From Reticulascus tulasneorum (lineage: Eukaryota; Ascomycota; Sordariomycetes; Glomerellales; Reticulascaceae), in the NCBI GenBank assembly GCA_001557505.1, contig LSAX01000014.1:1-46669 (forward strand): a stretch of 46,669 nucleotides of DNA, given 5' to 3'. The notes below the pieces were generated by a model. The model did not search any database and was not told the DNA's origin. It saw only the letters and a program-made list of their open reading frames with translations. Shown here in pieces: positions 12,021 through 21,115 of this stretch. Both the position numbers and the translations under genes were made by a program. The first letter of the stretch is position 1, and each line of letters begins with the position of its first letter.

Positions 12021-14003
12021 TTACTTTTCAAATTTCAAATTAAAAAATAATATAGAAATTATAGAAAAAAATAAAATTAAAGATGGTATATTTAAGTCCT
12101 CAATAAAAGAATAGTACATAGAAGTATATCCAATAAATCCTATTAAAATATATAAAGCATAATTAGTAACTATACCCATATTTAAACCAGAAATAATTTT
12201 ACTTATTTTAATAGAAATTTTTTCTAATCCAAAGGGGCCTATACTTTCTATACTACCTTTATCTAAAATTTTAGTAGTTTGACCTCCTAATTCTAAAATA
12301 AGACTTACAATAAATTTATTATAAATAAATTCAACTAAAAATCTTTGATTAAAAAATCCAAAAATAGAATTACCTAGTTTCGATAATTTAAAATTGTAAA
12401 CAAGACGAGGTAAAAATTCAGAATAAATAATAGCTATAGTTGTGAATATAATTGTGAAAAAAAAAGGCGATAATTTAAATAAAATAGGTACAGCAAATTC
12501 AGTATCTATAGCTATTTCATGCATTGGATGAATGAATATACTATTGTCTCCAAAAAATCCTGAACCTAAACCTATAAAAATATCTTTAGTTATAAATCCA
12601 AAATATATAGAAAAAATAGCTAATATAACTAAAGGTAAGCTTATATATATATTACCTTCATGAGCATGTTTATAATAATTAATAGATCCATTAGGATTAG
12701 TCATAAAAGTTAAATATAAGATTTTTACAGAGTATAAAGTAGTAAATATAGCACCTATAACTGCTACAAAATAAACAGATATACTACTGTAATGATATTG
12801 TGCATAAGCAGATTCTAATATAAAATCCTTACTAAAAAATCCTGTCATAAAAGGAAATGCGACTAAACTAAGACTTGCTATTAATATAACAGAATAAGTT
12901 AAAGGTAAAAAGGAAATTAATCCTCCATATTTTCTTAGATCTTGATTATCTCCTATAGCATGAATAACAGCACCTGCACCTAAAAACAATAACCCTTTAT
13001 AAAAGGCATGATTTATTAAATGAAATAATGCTATATTATAAGAAGATAAACCTATTGCTATAACCATCATACCTAATTGACTCATTGTCGAATAAGCAAT
13101 TATTTTTTTTATATCTTGTTGAAATAAACCTACTAGAGAACTAAATACAGTAGTAATTGCTCCTAATCATAAAGATATTAATAATAGTGTAGAACTATAT
13201 TCAATTAAAGGAGATGAACGTATTAATAAATACACACCGGCAGTAACCATAGTAGCCGCATGTATTAAAGCGGAAACAGGTGTAGGACCTTCCATAGCCA
13301 TTGGTAATCATACATGAAGACCTACTTGAGAACTTTTAGCCATAGCACCTATCAATAAACAGATTCCTATTATAGTAACAGTATTTTCATTAATATAAGG
13401 AGTCAATGAAAATGCTAGAGTATAATCTAAATTACCTAAAGATCATAATATAGCAAACATACCTATAGTTAAAAGACAATCACCTACTCTATTAGTTAAA
13501 AAAGCAGACATAGAACTTTGATTTGCCGCAATTCTAGTAAATCAAAAACTTACTAAAAGGTATGAACAAACTCCTACCCCTTCTCACCCCACAAACATTA
13601 ATAGATAATTATTAGCTGTTACAAGTATTATCATCATAAAAGTAAACAAGCTTAAATAACTAAAAAATCTTTGATTATGAGGATCGCTACTCATATAACC
13701 TATTGAATATATGTGTACTAAAGAACTAATTATTAGGACAGGAATTAGCATAGAAACTGTTAAACTGTCAAATTGAAAACTTCAAACTATATTAAATGAT
13801 TCACTATTTAATCATTTAAATAAATGTAAGAATACTGGATTATTATTAAAACCTACTTCAAAAAATGCAATAATAGCGAATATAGTTGTAATTATTATAC
13901 TTATACAGCCTAAAATTCGTGCCCCACTTACACCAACTTTTCTACCAAAAAAGCCAGAAACTATAGATCCTAATAAAGGTAATATTATTATACTTAAATA
14001 CAT
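12021..14003 (-). CDS. nad5: NADH dehydrogenase subunit 5
   Basis: A 660-aa ND5, the distal proton-pumping antiporter-like subunit of complex I with its lateral helix, in the inner membrane. It reads uninterrupted in code 4 from the ATG at 14003 to the TAA at 12021; several UGA codons fall at Trp positions. The C-terminal 354 residues include the conserved SQLGMM and [16 protein letters not shown] stretches of ND5. The start overlaps the last base of the nad4L stop (TAATG), the usual arrangement in fungal mtDNA, so the two are expressed from one transcript. Length is normal for Pezizomycotina. The same gene begins again, incomplete, at the right contig end. Confidence 0.97.
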
Positions 14004-14272
14004 TATTTATATTCTATTGCTATACTTCCTCTTAATCTATAAAAAGCTACTAGAATACCTAGTCCTATTGCGGATTCTGCACCTGCAATAACTATAATGT
14101 ATATAGCATAAGTTTGTCCTATTATATCATCTATATTTATAGAACTTACCAATATTAGAAATGTTATAGATAATAGCATTATTTCTATTGAAATAAGCAT
14201 TAATATTATATTTTTTCTATTAAATACGAATCCTAAAATTCCTATTAAAAAAAGTACTAAAGTTAAACTCAT
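14003..14272 (-). CDS. nad4L: NADH dehydrogenase subunit 4L
   Basis: An 89-aa ND4L (NuoK type), a three-helix subunit of the complex I membrane arm. The conserved buried acidic residues are visible: Glu in the ISIEIML segment of helix 2 and in the AGAESAIGL segment of helix 3. It overlaps nad5 by one base. Upstream lies trnR(acg). Confidence 0.97.
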   Translation of the reverse strand: MSLTLVLFLIGILGFVFNRKNIILMLISIEIMLLSITFLILVSSINIDDIIGQTYAIYIIVIAGAESAIGLGILVAFYRLRGSIAIEYK

Positions 14273-14392
14273 ATGTTATATTTATTTTATTTTCAAATTA
14301 TTCGAGAGTAATGTAGAATATTCTTTATTCTAAAAGGTATATTAATAACCTAATTGGTTGTAGTATATATATATATTTCTACTAATATTACA

Positions 14393-14465
14393 AAGGATAT
14401 AAAAGATTTGAACTTTTAACCTGACATCCGTAGCGTCATTCTTTACCAATTAAGAATAATATCCT
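14393..14465 (-). tRNA. trnR: tRNA-Arg (anticodon ACG)
   Basis: A 73-nt cloverleaf: 7-bp acceptor, 4-bp D-stem TTCT/AGAA, anticodon loop CTACGGA with a G-U closing pair, 5-bp T-stem and TTCAAAT loop. It decodes CGN. The neighbouring Gly/Pro-rich orf upstream uses several CGN codons, which are uncommon in AT-rich fungal mtDNA. Confidence 0.9.
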
Positions 14466-14616
14466 TTAATCTAAAACCTTAAAAGTTGTAAATTATTAGT
14501 AAAGAATTTAAATTCTTTACTATAAAAAAATAAAAGAACTAAAAACTCAAGCTAAGTTAAAAAAATTTTTAGTAATAAATTTATCTTTTTAATTAATAAA
14601 GATAAAAAATTACATA

Positions 14617-15202
14617 TTATCATGGATGTCTTCTATCTAATTCACGAAGTCTTTTTATCAAAGAAGAAATTGTAGTTTTTCCTTTATCTATACGAAATAA
14701 GTTAGGATCTTCCCTAGTAAATTCATCTAATCTATTTTTCAATGCAATTAAATCTGCACGTGTTTCCCTTATCCTTAATTGTCTATATTCAGATATATCT
14801 GAATAGTTTTTTTCTAAGTAACTTGCACATTCTGAAGGATTCATCTCCCTAAAAGGTGTTTTAGTTATTAATTGTTCTACTCGTAAACCTCTACGAGGTG
14901 ACCTGTTACGAGGCGAGGGTGAATCAGTTGAAGATACACCAGCCGCAGCTACAGATGAACCATCTGGACCTCCACCTGAAGGTTGACCTCCTGGGTATTG
15001 ACCTCCAGAAGGCTGACCCCCAGAAGAGGGACCTTGATCAATAGGATTCATGAATAATTTTGAAAAAAAAATAAATAAACCGTATATAATATAAAAAATT
15101 ACTAAGACTAAGCTAAGGATTAACAGAACATTTATTACCCCAAAAATTATATTATAAATCTTAGGGTAATTATTTCGAAATTTTGGTTGAAAAATAAATC
15201 AT
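14617..15202 (-). CDS. Unknown membrane-anchored protein with Gly/Pro/Ser-rich linker (about 195 aa, frame shift near N-terminus)
   Basis: I do not recognise this ORF. From the ATG at 15051 it reads 144 codons to the TAA at 14617 (a UGA just before is Trp). The product starts with a low-complexity Gly/Gln/Pro/Ser linker (repeats like SGGQPSGGQ), then a basic patch (PRNRSPRRG), then a charged, probably helical tail ending in Arg/Leu-rich sequence. Immediately upstream the sequence encodes a hydrophobic segment (LILSLVLVIFYIIYG) in frame. The ATG at 15202 would include it, but a four-T run at 15181-15184 is one base too long here; the plus-strand copy at 2800 has three and is open. The intact protein is therefore probably a single-pass membrane protein of about 195 aa. 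It lies between cox2 and trnR(acg). The linker is unusually GC-rich for this genome, which may hint at transfer. No homing-endonuclease motif is visible. Confidence 0.65.
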
Positions 15203-15380
15203 ATAAATATTTCTAATGTAAAAAAAAAGAAAGCAAGAATAAAGCAAATTTTACTTAAAATAAGGGATTCTAATATAATACCGCCTAATATTAAAAACAA
15301 AACTATAATTCTATCATAAAATTTTTCATATAATTTATATCAAAATAAATTTAAGTTTAGAAATCAATTAGAGTAGTGAA

Positions 15381-15487
15381 ATTTTGTCACAATAACGTGA
15401 AATTTCAATATTGAAATTTCACTTATATGAAAGAAATTCACATAAGAGAGTAGTTGTTTCTTTCTATCTCCCGCTATTGTGACAAAA
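15381..15487. repeat. Nested palindromes after cox2
   Basis: A 26-bp perfect palindrome (15397-15422, half-site GTGAAATTTCAAT) is enclosed by a second pair of perfect 13-nt arms, at about 15382-15394 and 15475-15487 (TTTTGTCACAATA and its complement); the right arm reaches into the cox2 3' end. A further near-palindrome lies at about 15422-15446 (10-nt arms, one mismatch). Such compact nested hairpins resemble the mobile double-hairpin elements known from other fungal mtDNAs, or could serve as a 3' processing signal for cox2 mRNA. Confidence 0.75.
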
Positions 15488-16226
15488 GTCATTGCAAAAA
15501 ACTTTCTAATTTAACTGATTCTATTACAATTGGCATAGAAGAATGTAATATTCCACATATTTCAGAACATTGTCCATAAAATACTCCTTCTCTATTGATA
15601 AAAGCTGATACTTGATTTAATCTACCAGGATAAGCATCACATTTTATACCTAAAGAAGGAGAGGCATAAGAATGTATAACATCTCCGGATGTTATAACAA
15701 ATCTAATATGTGTTTCCTCAGGTAAAATAACTCTATTATCAACCTCTAACATTCTTAATGTACCTTCTTCTAAATCAGATTCAGGTACTATGTAAGAATC
15801 AAATTCTATAAATTCTTCATTAGAATCTATGAAATCTGGATATTGATAACTTCAATATCATTGATGACCCTCTACTGAAATACTCATAGAAGGATCATTA
15901 ACTTCATCCATTAAATATAATAGTTTAAATGAGGGAAAGGCAATCAGTATTAATATAATTGCAGGAGTTATTGTTCAAATTAACTCTATTAAAGTACCAT
16001 GATTTAAATATTTATGTGAGATAGGTGATTTTTTTTCAACGTAATATCTTACTAGAGAAAATAAAATTCATCCTACTGCAAACAAAACTAATACTAAATA
16101 ATACATAATATTATCATGCAATTCTACTAATCCTTCCATTTGAGGAGTAGCACTATCTTGAAAATATATACCTCAAGGAGTTGGTGCGTCTAAATGTGAA
16201 AGTAAACTTTTTAAAATTATATTCAT
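15474..16226 (-). CDS. cox2: Cytochrome c oxidase subunit 2
   Basis: A 250-aa COX2, the CuA-bearing subunit that takes electrons from cytochrome c; two N-terminal membrane helices and an intermembrane-space cupredoxin domain. Visible features are the aromatic EGHQWYWSYQY segment, the His of [11 protein letters not shown], and the CuA ligands in the [10 protein letters not shown] motif near residue 210. UGA at position 15491-15489 is read as Trp, taking the C-terminus on to a TAG at 15474, as usual for the family. It begins at the ATG at 16226 with the conserved [10 protein letters not shown] start region. Confidence 0.97.
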
Positions 16227-16317
16227 AATATCTTATTATATATTTATACACGTAATAGTCCTATCTTATTATTATATTTATTATAGAATAAAGGAATTAA
16301 AATTATTTTTGATAATA

Positions 16318-16389
16318 GCAATGATAAGTTAATTGGTAAGTTCATCTGTTTCCACCGGATAATTGTCGGTCCGAACCCGGTTTGATTCA
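16318..16389 (+). pseudogene. Decayed trnG(ucc) copy on the opposite strand
   Basis: 72 nt that align to trnG(ucc) at 28273-28344 with roughly 85-88 percent identity, including the whole D-loop, the anticodon loop TTTCCAC and most of the T-arm. It lies on the plus strand, while every functional gene is on the minus strand. The acceptor stem no longer pairs well (mismatches at pairs 2 and 4, wobbles at 5 and 6) and the T-stem relies on wobbles. So it is probably a duplicated, inverted and decaying copy. Confidence 0.75.
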
Positions 16390-16584
16390 GTTTTATTCTT
16401 TTTATAAAGAATTTTATTACTATCAAATAAGGAATATTAATTAAGTGTCTTTTTTTTATTTCTTTCATTTATTCATTCAGTTATTCATTCAGTTATTAAT
16501 ATAAAGTATTAAATACTTTATAAAAAGGGAAATTTTATCCCCTTTTTATTAAAAGAAAAATTATTTTAATAATTTTAAAATAAA

Positions 16585-16812
<228 letters not shown>

Positions 16813-16956
16813 TTAAGACTTTGTTTAATATGTTTAATTTTATTTAACAAAGAAATAATATAACTTTTATTATTTAGAATTAGGTCATAATTTGTTATTT
16901 AGAAAATAAATCCATAAATCAGTATACATAAAAGTATTTTTAGGTAAAAGATATTT

Positions 16957-17382
16957 TTATTTAGTTAAAAAACTGTTTTGTGAAAAAGTTTTTACAAATG
17001 AATTAGACTTAAAAAATTTTACTATAGATTGACGACTATCTATTTTTAAAGCATTTTTACCTAATTCAAATACAAATCCTACAGTAATAATCCCAATAAA
17101 TATAAGTACGATTAATAGTCCATATATTCCATTTTCGTATTCGCTTACTCCAAAAGGATATATAACAAGAATTTCTAAATCTAATAATAAATAAATTAAA
17201 GCAAAAATAAAAAATTTTATACCAAATTGAGTTCTATTTTGACCTAAAAAACTATGAAATCCGCATTCAAATATACTATATTTTTCTTGATAAGGATTAT
17301 GCGGTGCAAATATAAAATTAAGTAATAAAAATACTAAAGTTAATATAAATACGAATATAAAAAAAAAAGTCATACTACTCAT
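16957..17382 (-). CDS. nad3: NADH dehydrogenase subunit 3
   Basis: A 141-aa ND3 of the complex I membrane arm. It has three membrane helices; the first loop carries the conserved YECGF-like segment (SIFECGFHSFLG), whose Cys marks the active/deactive switch, and the second helix the LLLDLEIL motif. The ATG follows directly on the nad2 stop, so nad2-nad3 are cotranscribed. Confidence 0.97.
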   Translation of the reverse strand: MSSMTFFFIFVFILTLVFLLLNFIFAPHNPYQEKYSIFECGFHSFLGQNRTQFGIKFFIFALIYLLLDLEILVIYPFGVSEYENGIYGLLIVLIFIGIITVGFVFELGKNALKIDSRQSIVKFFKSNSFVKTFSQNSFLTK

Positions 17383-19065
17383 TTAATAATTAAATAAAAT
17401 TTGTACCAATATGGTACCCATACTTAATCATTCTTTATTTATAAATATAAATAGTAATATTATTAAAGTAATAACAGAAATTGTAAAAGCCATAGGGCTA
17501 GATATTATTATGTTATTATGTTTAATTTTTACCTTATTAACATCTAGATATGTTTTATTTTTTAATTCTATATGGACATTCGCATACATATTTAACTTTT
17601 CTAATAAAGGATTGATTTTGTACTCAGGTGAATAAAAAAAAATTTCTCTTATTATAGTTAAATAATATACTCCACCTATAACACTAGTAAGAATAGCAAC
17701 TAAAGATATAAATATATATCCTTTATCTAAAGCTGCACTTAATACCATTTGTTTTCCAAAAAATCCTACAAGAGGGGGTATACCCATAAAAGAAAAAATT
17801 GTTATGGCTAAACTTAAAGCTAATAAAGGATTTATATAAAAATATCCTTTTAATTGATTAACTAATTGTACAGGAGAATTATCTTTATCCATAAGCTCTT
17901 CATGTTCTTTATTATTACTTACATAATTGTAAAAAGAAAATCCTATTGCTATTAATATAATAAAAGCATTTAAATTACTTATAGAGTATTGTGTAATATA
18001 AAATATAAAAGCTTGAGTAGATTCTATACTTGATATACCTAAAGCTAATAGCATATAACCAACATGGGAAATAGTACTATAAGCAAATAATCTTTTTATT
18101 CTAAATTGTGTTAAACCTACTATTGTACCTACAATTAATGATAATAAAGAACTTATTATTAAACTAAAGGTTCAATTTAAATCTGAGAAGTTATTACTTG
18201 TATAATAAACTAATTCTAATAAAAATATTAAAATTGAAATTTTAGCAATTATAGCTACAAATGTTGTTACAATAGTTGGTATAGCATCATAAACATCAGG
18301 AGATCAAAAATGAAATGGAGCTGCACTAATCTTAAATAAAAATCCTATACTAAATATTAATAAAGAAAAATTAATATAATAAGGTTTATATCAGTAAGTC
18401 ATATCATTAAAATCACTTATACTATTAATTACATATAAACCATCTAAATTAGTAGTACCTGAATTAGTATATAATAAACTAGTACCTAGTAAAATAAAAC
18501 ATGAACTTAGGCCTCCTAACAAAAAATAAATTAAACCCCCAGTTGTAGATAATTCAGAATTTCTATATATAGTACTTAGTATATATAAACCATAACTTTG
18601 TAATTCTATTGAAAGAAAAATAGAAACTAAATCATTACTTGATATTAAAAAAACTGCACCTAAAAGAATAAATAATAGAATTAAAGGATATTCGATAATT
18701 TTTAAATGTTCACCTGCCTTATTTATATTATTTATTTTAGAATTTAAAACAAATTGTTTAAATAAGAGATTTTTTAAAGAAGCAAATTTTGATACTCAGA
18801 TTTTTCTAGGATAAAAACTTGTTAATTGTATAATTAATATACTTATTAAGAAAATAAATATATGAAAGATTTGTGTAATATTAGTTACATGAAGTAAACC
18901 CCCGTGTAACCCTATACCTTTACTTATAATAGATAAACTCATTGTATCTTGTAAAATACAATATACTAAAGCTAATAAAGCTACTCTATTAAAAAGTATA
19001 GCTATATCTCGTCTTAAAGTGACGGCATTAGAAAGTAATAAAAATAGAATTAAAATCATAATCAT
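17383..19065 (-). CDS. nad2: NADH dehydrogenase subunit 2
   Basis: A 560-aa ND2, an antiporter-like proton-pumping subunit of complex I. It reads from the ATG at 19065 to the TAA at 17383 once UGA is taken as Trp (for example at 18796-18798 and 17428-17430). Conserved proton_antipo_M features include the FSIEL-like helix ([13 protein letters not shown]), the [18 protein letters not shown] loop, the [14 protein letters not shown] segment and the [12 protein letters not shown] region. Length and position after the tRNA cluster are as in related fungi. It was chosen over shorter starts because this ATG gives the normal N-terminus. Confidence 0.96.
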
Positions 19066-19109
19066 TTATATATATATATAACTTACTAAATATTAGAAAA
19101 ATATTTGTT

Positions 19110-19182
19110 AACCAGGAGGGAAAATCGAATTCCCATTTCTAACTCATGAAATTAGAGTTTTAACCTATTAAACTATCCGGGT
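19110..19182 (-). tRNA. trnM: tRNA-Met (CAU), nearest nad2
   Basis: A cloverleaf with a 7-nt acceptor (one C-U mismatch), D-stem GTTT/AAAC, anticodon stem CTAAT/GTTAG with loop TTCATGA, and a 5-bp T-stem. One of three CAU tRNAs in the cluster; initiator, elongator or lysidine-Ile identity cannot be settled from sequence alone. Confidence 0.88.
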
Positions 19183-19186
19183 GAAG

Positions 19187-19260
19187 GGTGGACACCCTGG
19201 ATCGAACAGGGAACATACTGTACCACAAACAGTCGATCTACCAATTGAACTATATCTACC
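19187..19260 (-). tRNA. trnH: tRNA-His (GUG)
   Basis: Anticodon arm ACTGT-TTGTGGT-ACAGT, T-stem CCCTG/CAGGG, and a G at -1 opposite a C at 73, as expected for tRNA-His. There is one mismatch in the acceptor and one in the D-stem. Confidence 0.9.
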
Positions 19261-19306
19261 ATTATTCCTTAAAAATATAAATTAAAAAAAAAAGATTTTT
19301 TTTAAT

Positions 19307-19379
19307 TTATGTTGAAGTGATTCGAACACTTAATAGTAAATATCAAAAATTTATGACTTACCCATTAGTCTACAACATA
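19307..19379 (-). tRNA. trnQ: tRNA-Gln (UUG)
   Basis: A full cloverleaf: perfect acceptor TATGTTG/CAACATA, D-stem GACT/AGTC, anticodon arm TAAAT-TTTTGAT-ATTTA, T-stem AAGTG/CACTT. Confidence 0.93.
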
Positions 19380-19452
19380 CAGTAGATTATATATGCTAGC
19401 TATAAGTAATCATTTTAATTTTTATTTAAGATAAATATAAATTTTAATAATT

Positions 19453-19534
19453 TATAGGTGACAAGCATCGAACTTGCATAGTTTAAACTATTCCATCCTA
19501 AGTGGAACCTGTATACCAATTCCAGCACACCCAT
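19453..19534 (-). tRNA. trnL: tRNA-Leu (UAG)
   Basis: A class II tRNA with an extended variable arm. Acceptor ATGGGTG/CACCTAT; anticodon arm TTCCA-CTTAGGA-TGGAA; T-loop TTCGATG. It decodes CUN. Confidence 0.92.
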
Positions 19535-19600
19535 TTTAATATATTATATAACGAGATTTTATCACAAAAAAAATCTATAAGTTAAATAATATATTTTCTT

Positions 19601-19671
19601 TGGAGATATCAGGTATCGAACCTGAATTAATTACTTGCAAAGCAACAGTTTTACCATTAAACCATATCCCC
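19601..19671 (-). tRNA. trnA: tRNA-Ala (UGC)
   Basis: Acceptor GGGGATA/TATCTCC, D-stem GTTT/AAAC, anticodon loop TTTGCAA, T-stem TCAGG/CCTGA. The anticodon stem holds two G-U pairs. Confidence 0.93.
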
Positions 19672-19728
19672 TTGTTATGCAAAACTTTGATTTAACTAAG
19701 AGTAAATATAATTAATATTTAAAAAATT

Positions 19729-19799
19729 GCTCGTGATAAGACTTGAACTTATAACCAAAATAGCTTCAATATTTTGCTCTACCAATTGAGCTTCACGAA
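19729..19799 (-). tRNA. trnF: tRNA-Phe (GAA)
   Basis: Acceptor TTCGTGA/TCACGAG, D-stem GCTC/GAGC, anticodon arm AAATA-TTGAAGC-TATTT, T-stem ATAAG/CTTAT. Confidence 0.93.
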
Positions 19800-19922
19800 C
19801 TTATAAACTAGATAAAAAGATTTAATGTAAAAAATAATAATTTTTTTAATTAGTAATAAATTTTTTTTTATAATTCTAGCATAAAAATAGAATTAAACTA
19901 ATTTTTTTAATTAATAAATTAA

Positions 19923-20005
19923 TATCCAAAAAACGACTCGAACGTTTACGAAATTTCATCAGTATTGTTTAAGAATACACTGTCTACCTATTCCAGCATT
20001 CGGAT
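19923..20005 (-). tRNA. trnL: tRNA-Leu (UAA)
   Basis: A class II tRNA with a long variable arm. Acceptor ATCCGAA/TTTGGAT, anticodon arm GTATT-CTTAAAC-AATAC, T-loop TTCGAGT. It decodes UUR. The 186 nt to its right (20006-20191) hold no recognisable gene; in relatives a tRNA sometimes lies there. Confidence 0.9.
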
Positions 20006-20191
20006 TTATTTTTAATTAAAAAACATTAAAGGATAAACTAGATTTATAAGATTAAAGTACTTTATTATAAATATAATTATAAGATATTACAAATTAGGTG
20101 CTAACTGGTATTAATAAAAATATATTGGTAATAATGTATAGTCTCAAGGTAAATATAATTAAAAAATACTCAAATCTGTTCTTTTAAACCA

Positions 20192-20264
20192 TAAGGCTAA
20201 AGTGACTTGAACACTTATAATTACTATCATGAGTAGTATACTTTACCTATTAAGTTATAGCCTC
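20192..20264 (-). tRNA. trnM: tRNA-Met (CAU), middle copy
   Basis: Acceptor GAGGCTA/TAGCCTT, D-stem ACTT/AAGT, anticodon arm TACTA-CTCATGA-TAGTA, T-stem AAGTG/CACTT. Confidence 0.92.
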
Positions 20265-20271
20265 TTAAATA

Positions 20272-20342
20272 ATGCGGATAAAGGAATTGCACCAATATTT
20301 TTTGGTCATGAGCCAAATATGTTACTATTACATTAACCCGCA
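20272..20342 (-). tRNA. trnM: tRNA-Met (CAU), copy nearest trnE
   Basis: Good acceptor TGCGGGT/ATCCGCA, D-stem ATGT/ACAT and anticodon arm TTTGG-CTCATGA-CCAAA. The T-arm is weak: only the two inner G-C pairs and one outer A-T form, with two U-U mismatches, and the loop is TGCAATT. Confidence 0.88.
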
Positions 20343-20345
20343 TAT

Positions 20346-20418
20346 TAGACTAGGCGGGGTTCGAACCCGCGTATATAACATTGAAAGAGTTATGTCTTTA
20401 CCACTTGACTACTAATCC
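20346..20418 (-). tRNA. trnE: tRNA-Glu (UUC)
   Basis: Acceptor GGATTAG/CTAGTCT, anticodon loop CTTTCAA under a stem with a U-U closing mismatch, strong T-stem GCGGG/CCCGC. Confidence 0.92.
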
Positions 20419-20424
20419 TTAAAA

Positions 20425-20495
20425 AGCCTAGTGAAAGGATCGCACTTTCGTATATTGATTACAAAACAATCACATTACTACTATGTTAACCAGAC
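20425..20495 (-). tRNA. trnT: tRNA-Thr (UGU)
   Basis: Acceptor GTCTGGT/ACTAGGC, D-stem ACAT/ATGT, anticodon stem ATTGT/TCAAT with a U-U closing mismatch and loop TTTGTAA, T-stem GAAAG/CTTTC. A shifted fold would give anticodon UUU, but it would steal a D-stem base, and a proper tRNA-Lys is present elsewhere. The position next to the rnl 3' end also fits trnT. Confidence 0.85.
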
Positions 20496-21115
20496 GTAAG
20501 ATATATTAATAAATAGTTATTAAAATTAAATAAAATAATTAAATAAAATATATAATTAAATTATTTAACTGTAAATTAGTACTTTGTATCTATATATCTC
20601 TAGATTTTTACAAACAAAGCCTATAATTGTAATATTATGATATCATTATATTACAAACGTAATAATATATTACGTATGTTAGAAATATCTTAAGGTAAGT
20701 TTCGTACCTATATGCTTTCAGTACTTCTCTTTAACTAACTTAGCTTTCCTGCCGTGCTTATATCATATATTTACTTAAGTGAAGATAACATCCCTTACAA
20801 AAAATTTTTTCATAATAAATTAATATTGGGCATATAAACAACAGGTAAACCATAGGTTAATAATAATCTTAACATTTTTAGGTGTTAAGCTTCCCGTTCC
20901 TTTCGTACAAGGGTTAATCCTTATTCTATTCAAATTCCCTCTAGAAGATAGAAACCATACTGTCTCACGACGTATTTAACCCAGCTCATGTAACTTTTTA
21001 ATCGACGAACAGTCGTACCCTACATAGTTTCTGCATCCATGAGGATAAGTTAAGCCGACATCGAGGTGCCAAACCGCGCACTCATTTTGTACACTCTTGC
21101 GCAAATTAGCCTGTT

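Noticed and set aside
16244..16468. A 74-codon open frame between atp9 and cox2 (and its mirror at 8525-8749)
   Set aside because: Most of it is the antisense of the trnG-like element; its sequence is explained by the tRNA copy and AT-rich flanks, and the product has no sensible features.
17411..17635. A plus-strand frame of 74 codons over the end of nad2 (mirror at 7358-7582)
   Set aside because: Antisense shadow of the well-supported nad2 coding sequence.
20425..20495. Reading this tRNA as a second tRNA-Lys (UUU)
   Set aside because: The alternative fold takes a base from the D-stem and puts G at loop position 32; the UGU fold has a proper U33 and A37, trnT is expected here, and a good trnK exists at 30924-30995.
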